Part shown: positions 8,602-17,520 of the stretch, one piece after another
Layout: each line of letters starts with the position of its first letter
Position numbering within the stretch: position 1 is the stretch's first letter
Source of the DNA: Flavobacteriaceae bacterium UBA2765
GTDB lineage: Bacteria > Bacteroidota > Bacteroidia > Flavobacteriales > Flavobacteriaceae
Reading direction: 5' to 3'
DNA length: 37,162 nt
Assembly: GCA_002352665.1 (NCBI GenBank)
Contig: DEIV01000098.1
Span: 1 to 37,162 of the forward strand
Notes under the pieces: model-generated
Databases searched by the model: none
What the model was told of the DNA's origin: nothing
Seen by the model: only the letters and a program-made list of their open reading frames with translations
Program-made: the position numbers and the translations under genes

Positions 8602-9171
8602 TTATTCTTTTACTCTTTCTTGATAAGTACCTTTATCAGTTTCAATTTTTATTTTATCGCCTTCATTGATAAATAATGGAACGTTAACACTTGCCCCGGT
8701 TTCAACTGTTGCAGGTTTGGTAGCATTAGTTGCTGTATTACCTTTAATACCAGGTTCAGTATGTGTTACTTCTAAAATAACACTTGCCGGCATTTCAACA
8801 GACAAAGGCAGTTCATCTTCTGCCCTAACAACAACGGTTAATATTTCTCCTTCTTTCATAAGATCTGGACTGTCTAAAAAATCTTTTTCCAAAGATATTT
8901 GAGAATAATCAGTGTTATTCATAAAGTGATAGGTTGTGTCACCTTCTTTATATAAATACTGATATTTACGAGTTTCTACTCTAACTTCATCAATTTTATG
9001 TCCTGCCGAAAATGTATTGTCAAGTACTTTTCCGTTAGTAAGACTTTTTAATTTAGTGCGGACAAAAGCTGGTCCTTTACCGGGTTTAACATGTTGAAAT
9101 TCAATAACTTTAAAAGTGTCATTATTGTAAATGATACAAAGTCCTTTTTTAATATCTGATGTATTTGCCAT
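8602..9171 (-). CDS. efp: Translation elongation factor P
   Basis: EF-P binds between the P and E sites and relieves ribosome stalling at proline runs. The 189-aa protein has the expected KOW-like domain I followed by two OB domains. The domain I loop reads HVKPGKGPAF with lysine 32 at the tip, the residue modified in many bacteria. The modifying enzyme cannot be inferred from this window. The C-terminal OB domain carries NEGDKIKIETDKGTYQERV, close to the family signature. It lies 26 nt downstream of lpxA in the envelope-lipid cluster. Confidence 0.96.
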   Translation of the reverse strand: MANTSDIKKGLCIIYNNDTFKVIEFQHVKPGKGPAFVRTKLKSLTNGKVLDNTFSAGHKIDEVRVETRKYQYLYKEGDTTYHFMNNTDYSQISLEKDFLDSPDLMKEGEILTVVVRAEDELPLSVEMPASVILEVTHTEPGIKGNTATNATKPATVETGASVNVPLFINEGDKIKIETDKGTYQERVKE

Positions 9172-9197
9172 TTAAAAATTTTAATATTTAATAATTA

Positions 9198-9983
9198 TTA
9201 AAATCCGCTCGAATAACCTTTCATAATTCCTCTTTGAGAATTGCGGATAAATGTAATGATTTGATCTCTTTCCGGTGTTGCTTCCAGCTCTGCTTCAATA
9301 ATTTCTAAAGCCTGAGTCGTATTATTATTTTGTTGATATAATATTCTATAGATGTATTGAATCTCTCTAATTTTTTCAGAAGTAAAACCACGTCTTCTTA
9401 AGCCTATAGAATTAATTCCGACATATGACAATGGTTCTTTCGCTGCTTTTGTATATGGAGGCACATCTTTACGCACTAGTGAACCACCTGATATCATGGC
9501 ATGTTCACCAATATGAATAAACTGGTGAATAGCTGCTAATCCACCAATTATAGCGTACTCTCCAATGACTACATGACCCGCCAGTGCTACACCATTTACA
9601 ATAATTGAATGATTTCCTAAAATACAATCATGAGCAATGTGAGCCGTTGCCATGATCAGGCAATTTTCTCCAATTTCAGTTTTACCATAAGCTTTTGTAC
9701 CTCTATTTATGGTTGCACATTCTCTAATAGTAGTATTATCTCCAATAGTCACCAGAGAATCTTCATCTTCGAATTTTAAATCTTGTGGTATGGCGGAAAT
9801 CACTGCACCCGGAAAAATTCTACAATTTTTACCAATTCTTGCCCCTTCCATAATGGTAACATTAGAACCTATCCAAGTTCCAGATCCAATGGTTACATTA
9901 TTATGAATAGTGGTAAATGGCTCAACTACAACGTTAGTGGCAATTTTTGAGCCCGGATGAATATATGCTAATGGTTGATTCAT
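9198..9983 (-). CDS. lpxA: Acyl-ACP--UDP-N-acetylglucosamine O-acyltransferase
   Basis: LpxA does the first step of lipid A synthesis, moving 3-hydroxyacyl from ACP to O3 of UDP-GlcNAc (cytoplasm). The 261-aa length matches the family. Hexapeptide repeats form the left-handed helix from residue 8 (IHPGSKIATNVVV). The catalytic histidine is H118 in ATAHIAHDC. The helical C-terminal part (about 190-261; LRRRGFTSEKIREIQ) is the standard LpxA tail. The start overlaps the end of lpxC/fabZ by 4 nt, which indicates translational coupling. Confidence 0.97.
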   Translation of the reverse strand: MNQPLAYIHPGSKIATNVVVEPFTTIHNNVTIGSGTWIGSNVTIMEGARIGKNCRIFPGAVISAIPQDLKFEDEDSLVTIGDNTTIRECATINRGTKAYGKTEIGENCLIMATAHIAHDCILGNHSIIVNGVALAGHVVIGEYAIIGGLAAIHQFIHIGEHAMISGGSLVRKDVPPYTKAAKEPLSYVGINSIGLRRRGFTSEKIREIQYIYRILYQQNNNTTQALEIIEAELEATPERDQIITFIRNSQRGIMKGYSSGF

Positions 9984-11380
9984 GTTTTTTCTGTTCTTTT
10001 AACTATTTGTGCCATTAATTGTGCTTCAACTACCAATTTATTATTTGCATAACCATAGGCTTGCATGTGGCAAATACCTCTTCTGATAGGTTCCATCAAT
10101 TCTGCTTTAAAAATTAAGGTATCTCCAGGTAATACTTTTCTCTTAAATTTAACATTATCCATTTTCATAAAATAAGTTAAATAGTTTTCAGGATCTGGTA
10201 CTGTACTCAACACTAAAATACCTCCTGTTTGTGCCATAGCCTCAACTTGTAATACACCAGGCATAACGGGTGCACCGGGAAAATGGCCTATAAAAAAAGC
10301 TTCATTCATAGTCACATTTTTCATACCCACAACGGTTTTTTCTGTCAATTCTAAAATTCTATCAATTAATAAAAATGGAGGTCTATGCGGTAAAATTTGC
10401 ATAATTTGACCAATATCCATCAGTGGTGGTAGGCTCAAATCATATTCAGGCACATTATTTCTTTTTTCTATTTTTATTATTTTAGATAATTTCTTAGCAA
10501 ATTGTGTATTTACACCATGTCCTGGTTTATTAGCGATTACTTTACCTTTAATTTTTACTCCAACTAAGGCTAAATCTCCTATCACATCTAATAATTTATG
10601 CCTGGCAGCCTCATTTGGATAGTGTAGCGTAAGATTGTCTAAAATACCATTAGGTTTAATAGTAATATTGTCTTTTTTAAATGCTTTCCTCAATTTCTCC
10701 ATAGTTTCCGAAGAGATTTCGTTATCAACATATACAATAGCATTATTTAAATCGCCACCTTTAATTAAGTTATTATCTAATAACATTTCTATTTCATGCA
10801 AAAAGCTAAAAGTTCTGGCTTCAGATATTTCTTTTTTAAAATCTGAAATACTCTTTAAAGTTGCATTTTGTGTACCTAAAACTTTTGTCCCAAAATCTAC
10901 CATAGTGGTAACCTCATAATGATCTGATGGCATTAAAATTATTTCACTACCGGTAGTTTCATCTTTATAAGATATTATATTTTTAACCACATACTCTTCT
11001 ACATCAGCATTTTGTTCTTGTATACCTGCTTTTTCTAATGCATCAACAAAATATTTAGAAGAACCATCCATAATTGGAGGCTCTGGTCCGTCTAATTCTA
11101 TACAAATATTATCAATACCCATGCCCACAATTGCGGCTAATACATGTTCTGAAGTATGGATTCTTACCCCATTCTTTTCAAGATTAGTACCACGCTGGGT
11201 ATCAACAACGTACTCTGCTTTAGCTTCAATAATAGGATTTCCTTCCAAATCTACCCTAGTAAAGGTAACTCCATAATTTTCCGGAGCCGGTTTAAATGTC
11301 AATTTCACATTTTCGCCTGTATGTAAGCCAACTCCTGAAAGAGAAACGGCTTTTTTAATTGTTTTTTGTTTAGTGGTCAT
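9980..11380 (-). CDS. lpxC/fabZ: Bifunctional LpxC deacetylase / FabZ dehydratase
   Basis: This 466-aa protein joins two enzymes. Residues 1-300 are LpxC, the committed zinc-dependent deacetylase of lipid A synthesis. Its metal ligands are H79 (HTSEHVLAAI), H261 and D265 (RHKLLDVIGDLALVG), and H288 lies in KPGHGVN. Residues about 318-466 are FabZ, the 3-hydroxyacyl-ACP dehydratase, with LPHRPPFLLIDRI and active-site H366 and E380 in GHFPGAPVMPGVLQVEAM. The fusion is characteristic of Bacteroidetes. It links the two pathways that compete for 3-hydroxyacyl-ACP. It starts directly after the lpxD stop and overlaps lpxA. Confidence 0.98.
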   Translation of the reverse strand: MTTKQKTIKKAVSLSGVGLHTGENVKLTFKPAPENYGVTFTRVDLEGNPIIEAKAEYVVDTQRGTNLEKNGVRIHTSEHVLAAIVGMGIDNICIELDGPEPPIMDGSSKYFVDALEKAGIQEQNADVEEYVVKNIISYKDETTGSEIILMPSDHYEVTTMVDFGTKVLGTQNATLKSISDFKKEISEARTFSFLHEIEMLLDNNLIKGGDLNNAIVYVDNEISSETMEKLRKAFKKDNITIKPNGILDNLTLHYPNEAARHKLLDVIGDLALVGVKIKGKVIANKPGHGVNTQFAKKLSKIIKIEKRNNVPEYDLSLPPLMDIGQIMQILPHRPPFLLIDRILELTEKTVVGMKNVTMNEAFFIGHFPGAPVMPGVLQVEAMAQTGGILVLSTVPDPENYLTYFMKMDNVKFKRKVLPGDTLIFKAELMEPIRRGICHMQAYGYANNKLVVEAQLMAQIVKRTEKT

Positions 11381-12409
11381 TTATTTTTGAGCATTTAATA
11401 TTTTCTCTAATGCATTAATTTTATCAACCAATTTGGGTAAATTTTTAAAATGCACATAGGATTTATTATAATCTGAATATGGCAATGCCGGACTGCCTTG
11501 CACTATTTCATTATCGTTTAAGTTACGGCCTATGCCAGATTGTGCTTGAATACGCACATTATCACCAATTTTAAGATGCCCAACGATACCTACTTGTCCG
11601 CCTATTAGGCAATTCTTACCAATCTTTGAAGAGCCTGCAATTCCTGATTGAGCTGCAATTACTGTATTCTCACCAATTTCTACATTATGAGCAATTTGAA
11701 TTTGATTATCTAATTTTACACCTTTTTTAATAATGGTAGACCCAAGAGTGGCCCTATCTATTGTTGTTCCAGAACCAACATCTACATTGTCTCCTAAAAT
11801 AACATTCCCGGTTTGTGGAATTTTATTGTATACACCATTTTCACTTGGTGCAAATCCGAATCCGTCACAACCAATAATAGCACCAGAATGAATAAAACAG
11901 TTTTTACCAATGATAGAGTCAGCATAAATCTTAGCCCCAGCATATATACAGGATCCATCTTGAATAACAACATTATCTCCAATATAAACATTTGGATATA
12001 TTTTCACATTATTACCAATAGATACATTATTACCTAGATAAGAGAAAGCACCCAGATAAACATCTTTACCAATGGTTGCCGATTCACTTATAAAACTGGG
12101 TTGTTCAATACCTGTTTTATTTGACTTAGCTTGATTGTAAAATTCTAATAACTTAGAAAATGCTTCGTAGGAGTCATTCACCTTGATCAAGGTTGCAGAA
12201 ATATCCTTTTCTGAACTAAAGCTTTTATTTACAATTACTACAGATGCATTTGTAGAATATAAAAACGGTTCGTATTTAGGATTTGATAAAAAAGTTAATG
12301 CCCCTTTCTCACCCTCTTCTATCTTAGAAAGTTTATGAACTTCTTCAAGTGGATTCCCTACAATTTCTCCTTGAAGAATTTCTGAGATTTGCTTAGCTGT
12401 AAATTTCAT
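11381..12409 (-). CDS. lpxD: UDP-3-O-acylglucosamine N-acyltransferase
   Basis: LpxD adds the second 3-hydroxyacyl chain to UDP-3-O-acylglucosamine in lipid A synthesis. The 342-aa length fits the family. The N-terminal domain (1-100) is followed by a long hexapeptide beta-helix (about 105-300) and a C-terminal helix. The catalytic histidine is H241 in IQIAHNVEIG. TLGSTIIKKGVKLDN and the GCDGFGFAP loop are LpxD hallmarks. It is the first lpx gene of the cluster lpxD-lpxC/fabZ-lpxA-efp. A promoter box 5 nt before the ATG suggests a leaderless transcript. Confidence 0.96.
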   Translation of the reverse strand: MKFTAKQISEILQGEIVGNPLEEVHKLSKIEEGEKGALTFLSNPKYEPFLYSTNASVVIVNKSFSSEKDISATLIKVNDSYEAFSKLLEFYNQAKSNKTGIEQPSFISESATIGKDVYLGAFSYLGNNVSIGNNVKIYPNVYIGDNVVIQDGSCIYAGAKIYADSIIGKNCFIHSGAIIGCDGFGFAPSENGVYNKIPQTGNVILGDNVDVGSGTTIDRATLGSTIIKKGVKLDNQIQIAHNVEIGENTVIAAQSGIAGSSKIGKNCLIGGQVGIVGHLKIGDNVRIQAQSGIGRNLNDNEIVQGSPALPYSDYNKSYVHFKNLPKLVDKINALEKILNAQK

Positions 12410-12414
12410 TATTG

Positions 12415-12422
12415 CAAAAATA
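12415..12422 (-). promoter_or_regulatory. -7 promoter box for lpxD operon, probably leaderless
   Basis: The minus strand reads TATTTTTG, a full TAnnTTTG match, ending 5 nt before the lpxD ATG at 12409. Confidence 0.5.
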
Positions 12423-12499
12423 TAAAAAAAAGTACTATGCTCTTGAATTAAAACTAAATCATTACAAAAAAGACTTACAATATCATTTAATAATGAAAC

Positions 12500-13708
12500 C
12501 TATTTTGGAAAAAATACAAAATGTTTAATGACAGGTTTTGTTAAAGCCAGTAAATTTAAATGATCTGATGCTTTTGTAATATCTTTAATTTCTCCGTTTT
12601 TATATAAAATATTAATTGAATTATCATTTAGATTGTAAGCCTGATTTTCTATAGTACCAATATTTATAAAATAATCAATATTATCTTCATTTAACGTTGA
12701 CCTTTTGAGAGCAATCTTTCGCAATTCATTTATTTCCTTTTCGGAATACTTCTCGTCTCTTATTGATATTTTAGGCAATCTTCTATTCAATATTGATATA
12801 CACAATGACGATAGTATATAATCTGGTTCATGCTTCCAAAGTTTGAGAGCCATTATAATATCAGCATCATCAATTTCAGAAAAAGCCTCTAGTTGTTGTT
12901 GATTAAAAGTCTCATCCTCCTTAACTGCTAAAAATAATTTTAAAGCATCACTACAAGGTAAATCAACTCCGTTTACCACCAATTCCTTCGCTCTTTTTAA
13001 ACAGTTAACTAATATATAATCCGCAACTAAACTAGTTTTATGTAAATAAACCATCCAATACATTAAACGTCTGGCAACAATGAATTTTTCTACTGAATAT
13101 ATTCCTTTTTCTTCAACCACTAAATTATTATCAACCACTGTAAGCATAGAAATGATACGTTCTGCATTGATATTACCTTCACTCACCCCAGTATAAAAAC
13201 TATCTCGTTTTAAATAATCTAGTCTGTCAATATCTAATTGACTAGAAATAAGTTGATTTAAAAACTGCCTGTGATAATTACCTTTAAATATATCGATAGC
13301 CAATCCTAACTTACCTGAAAATTCTTTATTAAGTTGCTGCATAAAGAGCAAAGAAATCTCTTCATGCTTTATATTTGTTACTAAACTATGCTCTAATGTG
13401 TGAGAAAACGGACCATGTCCAATATCGTGTAATAAAATAGCAATTAAAAGTGCTTCTTCTTCGTCTTTCGAAATTAATATCGACTTCCTTCTTAACACAT
13501 TTATCGCTTTTTGCATTAAATACATCGCTCCTATAGCATGTTCAAATCGAGTATGATGGGCTCCGGGATACACAAAATAGGATAAACCCATTTGAGATAT
13601 ACGCCTTAACCGTTGAAAATTAGGGTGTTCAATAATATCGAAAATTAATTCGGTCGGAATATTAATAAATCCGTAAATTGGGTCGTTAAAAATTTTAAAT
13701 TTGTTCAA
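12500..13708 (-). CDS. HD-domain phosphohydrolase (dNTPase-like)
   Basis: The 402-aa protein opens with IFNDPIYGFI and then shows the HD metal site: H57 in TRFEHAIGAMYL, H94-D95 in ILLHDIGHGPFSHT, and a downstream D in SSQLDIDRLDYLKRD. This is the dGTPase-like / YdhJ-like branch of the HD superfamily, widely conserved in Bacteroidetes. The substrate is not known. The start is a TTG codon: the frame is open only five codons further up and lacks an ATG there, while related proteins also begin close to the KIFNDP motif. It is divergent from porX with a 64-nt gap and lies upstream of lpxD on the same strand. Confidence 0.88.
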   Translation of the reverse strand: MNKFKIFNDPIYGFINIPTELIFDIIEHPNFQRLRRISQMGLSYFVYPGAHHTRFEHAIGAMYLMQKAINVLRRKSILISKDEEEALLIAILLHDIGHGPFSHTLEHSLVTNIKHEEISLLFMQQLNKEFSGKLGLAIDIFKGNYHRQFLNQLISSQLDIDRLDYLKRDSFYTGVSEGNINAERIISMLTVVDNNLVVEEKGIYSVEKFIVARRLMYWMVYLHKTSLVADYILVNCLKRAKELVVNGVDLPCSDALKLFLAVKEDETFNQQQLEAFSEIDDADIIMALKLWKHEPDYILSSLCISILNRRLPKISIRDEKYSEKEINELRKIALKRSTLNEDNIDYFINIGTIENQAYNLNDNSINILYKNGEIKDITKASDHLNLLALTKPVIKHFVFFPK

Positions 13709-13731
13709 ACAAATAATATTAAATTATAACA

Positions 13732-13739
13732 CAAAAATA
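13732..13739 (-). promoter_or_regulatory. -7 promoter box for HD-domain gene
   Basis: The minus strand reads TATTTTTG, matching TAnnTTTG, 23 nt before the TTG start at 13708. It lies in the divergent gap with porX. Confidence 0.5.
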
Positions 13740-13772
13740 GACGTTTAATTTTTAATCTACATATAATACGGA

Positions 13773-15320
13773 ATGAATGCAATTAAAATACTTTGGGTTG
13801 ATGATGAAATTGAATTATTAAAACCTCATATATTATTTCTTGAGAAGAAAAACTATGATGTTACCACTTGTAATAATGGTGCTGATGCCATTGACGATGT
13901 AGATGATGGCAATTATGATGTTGTTTTTTTAGATGAGAACATGCCTGGGATTTCAGGTATAGAAACGCTTACTCAGATTAAGGCCAAATTACCTAATCTT
14001 CCTATTGTTATGATTACAAAAAGTGAAGAGGAGTATATTATGGAAGAAGCTATCGGTTCTAAAATAGCCGATTATTTGATTAAACCGGTCAATCCAAATC
14101 AGATATTGTTAAGTTTAAAAAAGAATTTAGATCATTCTAGATTAGTATCAGAAAAGACCACTTCTACTTACCAACAAGAGTTTAGAAAAATTTCATTAGA
14201 TCTGGCAATGGTCAATACCTTTGATGAATGGATAGCTTTATACAAAAAATTAGTACACTGGGAAATTCAATTAGAATCTATCGCCGATCCGGGAATGATA
14301 GAAATATTGGAAAGTCAAAAAGAAGAAGCAAATTCTCAATTCTTTAAATTTATCCAAAAGAATTATCAAGGTTGGTTTGAAGGTGAAGATAAACCATTAT
14401 TATCCCAAGATTTATTTAAACAAATTATTGTTCCACAATTAAGTAAAGACCAAGGTACTTTATTAATTATTATTGACAACTTAAGATTAGATCAACTACG
14501 TGTTCTAGAACCAATTATTAATACACATTATAAAACCGAAGAAGAATTATCATTCTTTAGTATTTTACCAACGGCAACTCAATATGCAAGAAATGCCATT
14601 TTTTCGGGTTTAACACCTTTAGAAATGTCTAAAAAGCATCCCGATTATTGGAAAAATGATACCGATGAAGGTGGTAAGAATTTATTTGAAAATGAATTTT
14701 TAACGGCTCAAATTAAACGTCTAAATTTAGATATTAAACATGAATATTACAAAATTACAACGCTGAATAAAGGTCGTGATTTGGCCGATAATTTTAGTGC
14801 TAATAAAGAAAATGATCTCACTGTTGTGGTTTATAATTTTGTAGATATGCTTTCACATTCCAGAACGGAAATGGAAATGATTAAGGAATTAGCAAGTGAT
14901 GATAAAGCTTATCGATCATTAACTTTAAGCTGGTTTAAAAATTCTCCTTTGCTAGAAATGATTCAAAAAGCTCAAGAATTAGGGCTAAAGCTAATTATAA
15001 CTACAGATCATGGAACTATAAACACAAAGAAACCTACCAAAATTGTTGGTGAAAAAAGTATAAGTGCTAATTTGAGATATAAAACAGGAAGAAGTTTAAC
15101 TTTTAATGATAAAGATGTTTATGCGGTAAAAAAACCTGAAGATATTCAATTACCTTCTATTCATATGAGTAGTTCTTTTGTGTTTGCTAAAGAAGATTGC
15201 TTTTTTGCCTACCCAAATAATTATAACCATTATGTTAAATATTATAAAAACACATATCAACATGGGGGAATTTCATTAGAAGAAATGATAATTCCTTGTG
15301 TAATTATGCAGCCTAAATAA
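13773..15320 (+). CDS. porX: PorX, type IX secretion two-component regulator
   Basis: The 515-aa protein joins a response-regulator receiver (residues 1-120) to a PglZ/alkaline-phosphatase superfamily domain (about 200-515). In the receiver, D10/D11 form the acidic pocket, D54 (VFLDENMPG) is the phosphoacceptor and the lysine lies in ITKSEEEY. In the C-terminal domain, T267 or T269 (LPTATQYARNAIFSG) should be the nucleophile, and metal ligands include IIDNLRLDQ and ITTDHGT. PorX is known to control type IX secretion and gliding genes in Bacteroidetes, together with the kinase PorY; its effector domain acts on nucleotide substrates. PorY and T9SS structural genes are not in the window. Confidence 0.95.
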   Translation: MNAIKILWVDDEIELLKPHILFLEKKNYDVTTCNNGADAIDDVDDGNYDVVFLDENMPGISGIETLTQIKAKLPNLPIVMITKSEEEYIMEEAIGSKIADYLIKPVNPNQILLSLKKNLDHSRLVSEKTTSTYQQEFRKISLDLAMVNTFDEWIALYKKLVHWEIQLESIADPGMIEILESQKEEANSQFFKFIQKNYQGWFEGEDKPLLSQDLFKQIIVPQLSKDQGTLLIIIDNLRLDQLRVLEPIINTHYKTEEELSFFSILPTATQYARNAIFSGLTPLEMSKKHPDYWKNDTDEGGKNLFENEFLTAQIKRLNLDIKHEYYKITTLNKGRDLADNFSANKENDLTVVVYNFVDMLSHSRTEMEMIKELASDDKAYRSLTLSWFKNSPLLEMIQKAQELGLKLIITTDHGTINTKKPTKIVGEKSISANLRYKTGRSLTFNDKDVYAVKKPEDIQLPSIHMSSSFVFAKEDCFFAYPNNYNHYVKYYKNTYQHGGISLEEMIIPCVIMQPK

Positions 15321-15492
15321 ATTAGAAATCCTCTAAAATAACGGCGAATTTATTTATTTAAATAAAGTTTTAGATTAAGTGATAGAAAATTTGAATTATT
15401 AACAATTTCTTCATTTTTGTTATAAATTTTTGATGTATGTATAACAACTATTCCTTATAAAATGCTCAAATTTGCATCTTAATTTTATAACC

Positions 15493-16557
15493 ATGAGAAA
15501 GCATAATTTTACGGCAGGACCTTGTATTCTACCACAACAAGTATTAAAACAAGCTTCAGAAGCAGTTTTGAACTTTAATAACGACAATTTATCGCTTATA
15601 GAAGTATCACATAGAAGTGCTCCTATTGTTGCCGTAATGGAAAAAGCCAGAGCATTGGTTTTAGAATTATTAGATTTGGAAAATAAAGGATACTCTGTTT
15701 TATTTTTACAAGGAGGTGCTAGTCTGGAATTTTTAATGACCCCTTATAATTTATTAAAAACTAATGGTAAAGCCGCTTATTTAGACACGGGTACGTGGAG
15801 TTCTAAAGCCATAAAGGAAGCAAAGCTTTTAGGGGAGGTAGAAGTTGTTGCATCGTCAAAAGATAAAAACTACAACTATATTCCTAAAAAATATACTATA
15901 GGAAATGATGTTGATTATTTTCATTGCACAAGTAATAATACGATCTATGGTACCCAATTAAAATCATTTCCAAAAACAGAAGGTCTTTTGGTTTGTGACA
16001 TGAGTTCAGATATTTTTTCACGTAGACTAGATTTCTCTCAATTTGATTTGATCTATGCAGGTGCTCAGAAAAATATGGGTCCGGCGGGAACAACATTGGT
16101 AGTCATTAAAGAAGATGTTTTAGGAAATACAGGAAGACAAATACCATCAATGTTAGATTATCAAATCCATATCGCTAAAGACAGTATGTTCAACACACCT
16201 TCTGTTTTTGCAGTATATGTTTCTATGCTTACCTTACAATGGTTAAAAGATTTAGGTGGGATTGATGCTATTGATAAAATTAATCAGGCCAAAGCAGATT
16301 TATTATATAATGAAATTGATAGTAACCCTTTATTTGAGGGTGCTGCTGTAAAAGAAGATCGATCAAATATGAATGCTACTTTCTTATTGACCGATGAGCG
16401 TCTTAAAGAGAAATTCGACAAGTTATGTAAAGAAGCCGGTATAGTTGGTATAAACGGACATAGGTCTGTTGGTGGTTATAGGGCCAGTATGTATAATGCA
16501 CTATCTTTAGAAAGTGTAGAAGTATTGGTTAATATAATGAAAGAATTAAATAAATAA
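15493..16557 (+). CDS. serC: Phosphoserine aminotransferase
   Basis: SerC makes 3-phosphoserine from 3-phosphohydroxypyruvate and glutamate, the second step of serine synthesis; it also serves PLP synthesis in some bacteria. The 354-aa length is normal. HNFTAGPCILP opens the protein. The PLP-binding lysine is K193 in YAGAQKNMGPAG, and the C-terminus has the GHRSVGGYRASMYNA signature. I chose the ATG at 15493: an in-frame TTG at 15472 would add seven residues that do not fit the family. serA follows 10 nt later. Confidence 0.97.
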   Translation: MRKHNFTAGPCILPQQVLKQASEAVLNFNNDNLSLIEVSHRSAPIVAVMEKARALVLELLDLENKGYSVLFLQGGASLEFLMTPYNLLKTNGKAAYLDTGTWSSKAIKEAKLLGEVEVVASSKDKNYNYIPKKYTIGNDVDYFHCTSNNTIYGTQLKSFPKTEGLLVCDMSSDIFSRRLDFSQFDLIYAGAQKNMGPAGTTLVVIKEDVLGNTGRQIPSMLDYQIHIAKDSMFNTPSVFAVYVSMLTLQWLKDLGGIDAIDKINQAKADLLYNEIDSNPLFEGAAVKEDRSNMNATFLLTDERLKEKFDKLCKEAGIVGINGHRSVGGYRASMYNALSLESVEVLVNIMKELNK

Positions 16558-16567
16558 TTTAGATAAA

Positions 16568-17518
16568 ATGAAAGTATTAGCAAATGACGGAATAGCGAAC
16601 AGTGGTGTATTGGCATTAGAAAGTGCAGGATATAAAGTTGATCTAACAACAGTTGCACAAGAGCAATTGATAGATTATATCAATAATAATGATATTGCGG
16701 TATTGTTGGTGAGAAGTGCAACAAAAGTGCGTAAAGATATTATAGACAATTGTGCTTCATTAAAGATTATTGGTCGCGGTGGTGTTGGTATGGATAATAT
16801 TGATGTTGAATATGCCAAGTCTAAAGGATTACACGTAATTAACACACCTGCAGCCTCTTCACATTCGGTTGCCGAGTTGGTTTTTGCTCATCTTTTTGGG
16901 ATGGTACGTTTTTTACACGATTCTAATAGAAATATGCCCTTAGATGGCGATTCTAAGTTTAAAGATCTGAAAAAAGCCTATGCTAAAGGAGCAGAATTAA
17001 AAGGAAAAACTTTGGGTGTTTTAGGTTTTGGACGTATTGGTCAGGCCACGGCTAAAGTAGCATTGGCTGTTGGAATGAAAGTGATTGCCTATGATCCATT
17101 TATAGATACTGCAGATCTGACTTTGGATTTTTATGACGGACAAACAGTAACTTTTAAGATTAATACTATTTCTAAAGATGATGTATTGGCACAGTCTGAC
17201 TTTGTCACTTTGCATGTTCCTGCTCAAAAGGACTATGTAATGGCAAGTAAAGAATTTAATATGATGAAAGATGGTGCTTGTTTAGTAAATGCAGCTCGTG
17301 GTGGTGTAATTGATGAAGTTGCTTTAGTAGCCGCTTTAGAAAGTGGGAAAATTTCAAATGCCGCTTTAGATGTATTTGAGAATGAGCCTGCACCTGAAGT
17401 GCAATTACTAATGAACCCTAATCTTTCATTAACTCCACATATTGGTGCTGCTACTAATGAAGCTCAAGAAAGAATTGGAAGTGAATTGGCTAGCCAAATC
17501 ATTGAAATTTTAGGCTAA
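16568..17518 (+). CDS. serA: D-3-phosphoglycerate dehydrogenase
   Basis: SerA oxidises 3-phosphoglycerate to 3-phosphohydroxypyruvate with NAD+, the entry step to serine. At 316 aa it is the short form without the C-terminal ACT domain, so the usual serine feedback site is absent. The NAD loop is GFGRIG at 153-158. The catalytic region has NAARGGVIDE, and the histidine lies in TPHIGAAT. Its order serC-serA reverses pathway order but places both enzymes in one transcript. The DUF1015 gene begins 2 nt after the stop. Confidence 0.97.
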   Translation: MKVLANDGIANSGVLALESAGYKVDLTTVAQEQLIDYINNNDIAVLLVRSATKVRKDIIDNCASLKIIGRGGVGMDNIDVEYAKSKGLHVINTPAASSHSVAELVFAHLFGMVRFLHDSNRNMPLDGDSKFKDLKKAYAKGAELKGKTLGVLGFGRIGQATAKVALAVGMKVIAYDPFIDTADLTLDFYDGQTVTFKINTISKDDVLAQSDFVTLHVPAQKDYVMASKEFNMMKDGACLVNAARGGVIDEVALVAALESGKISNAALDVFENEPAPEVQLLMNPNLSLTPHIGAATNEAQERIGSELASQIIEILG

Positions 17519-17520
17519 AA

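Noticed and set aside
15472..15492. TTG start for serC, seven codons upstream of the ATG
   Set aside because: The added residues do not fit the SerC family, which begins at HNFTAGP; the ATG at 15493 is the better start.
15321..15492. A tsaE or similar gene expected after porX in some relatives
   Set aside because: The 172-nt gap is too short and holds no such frame.
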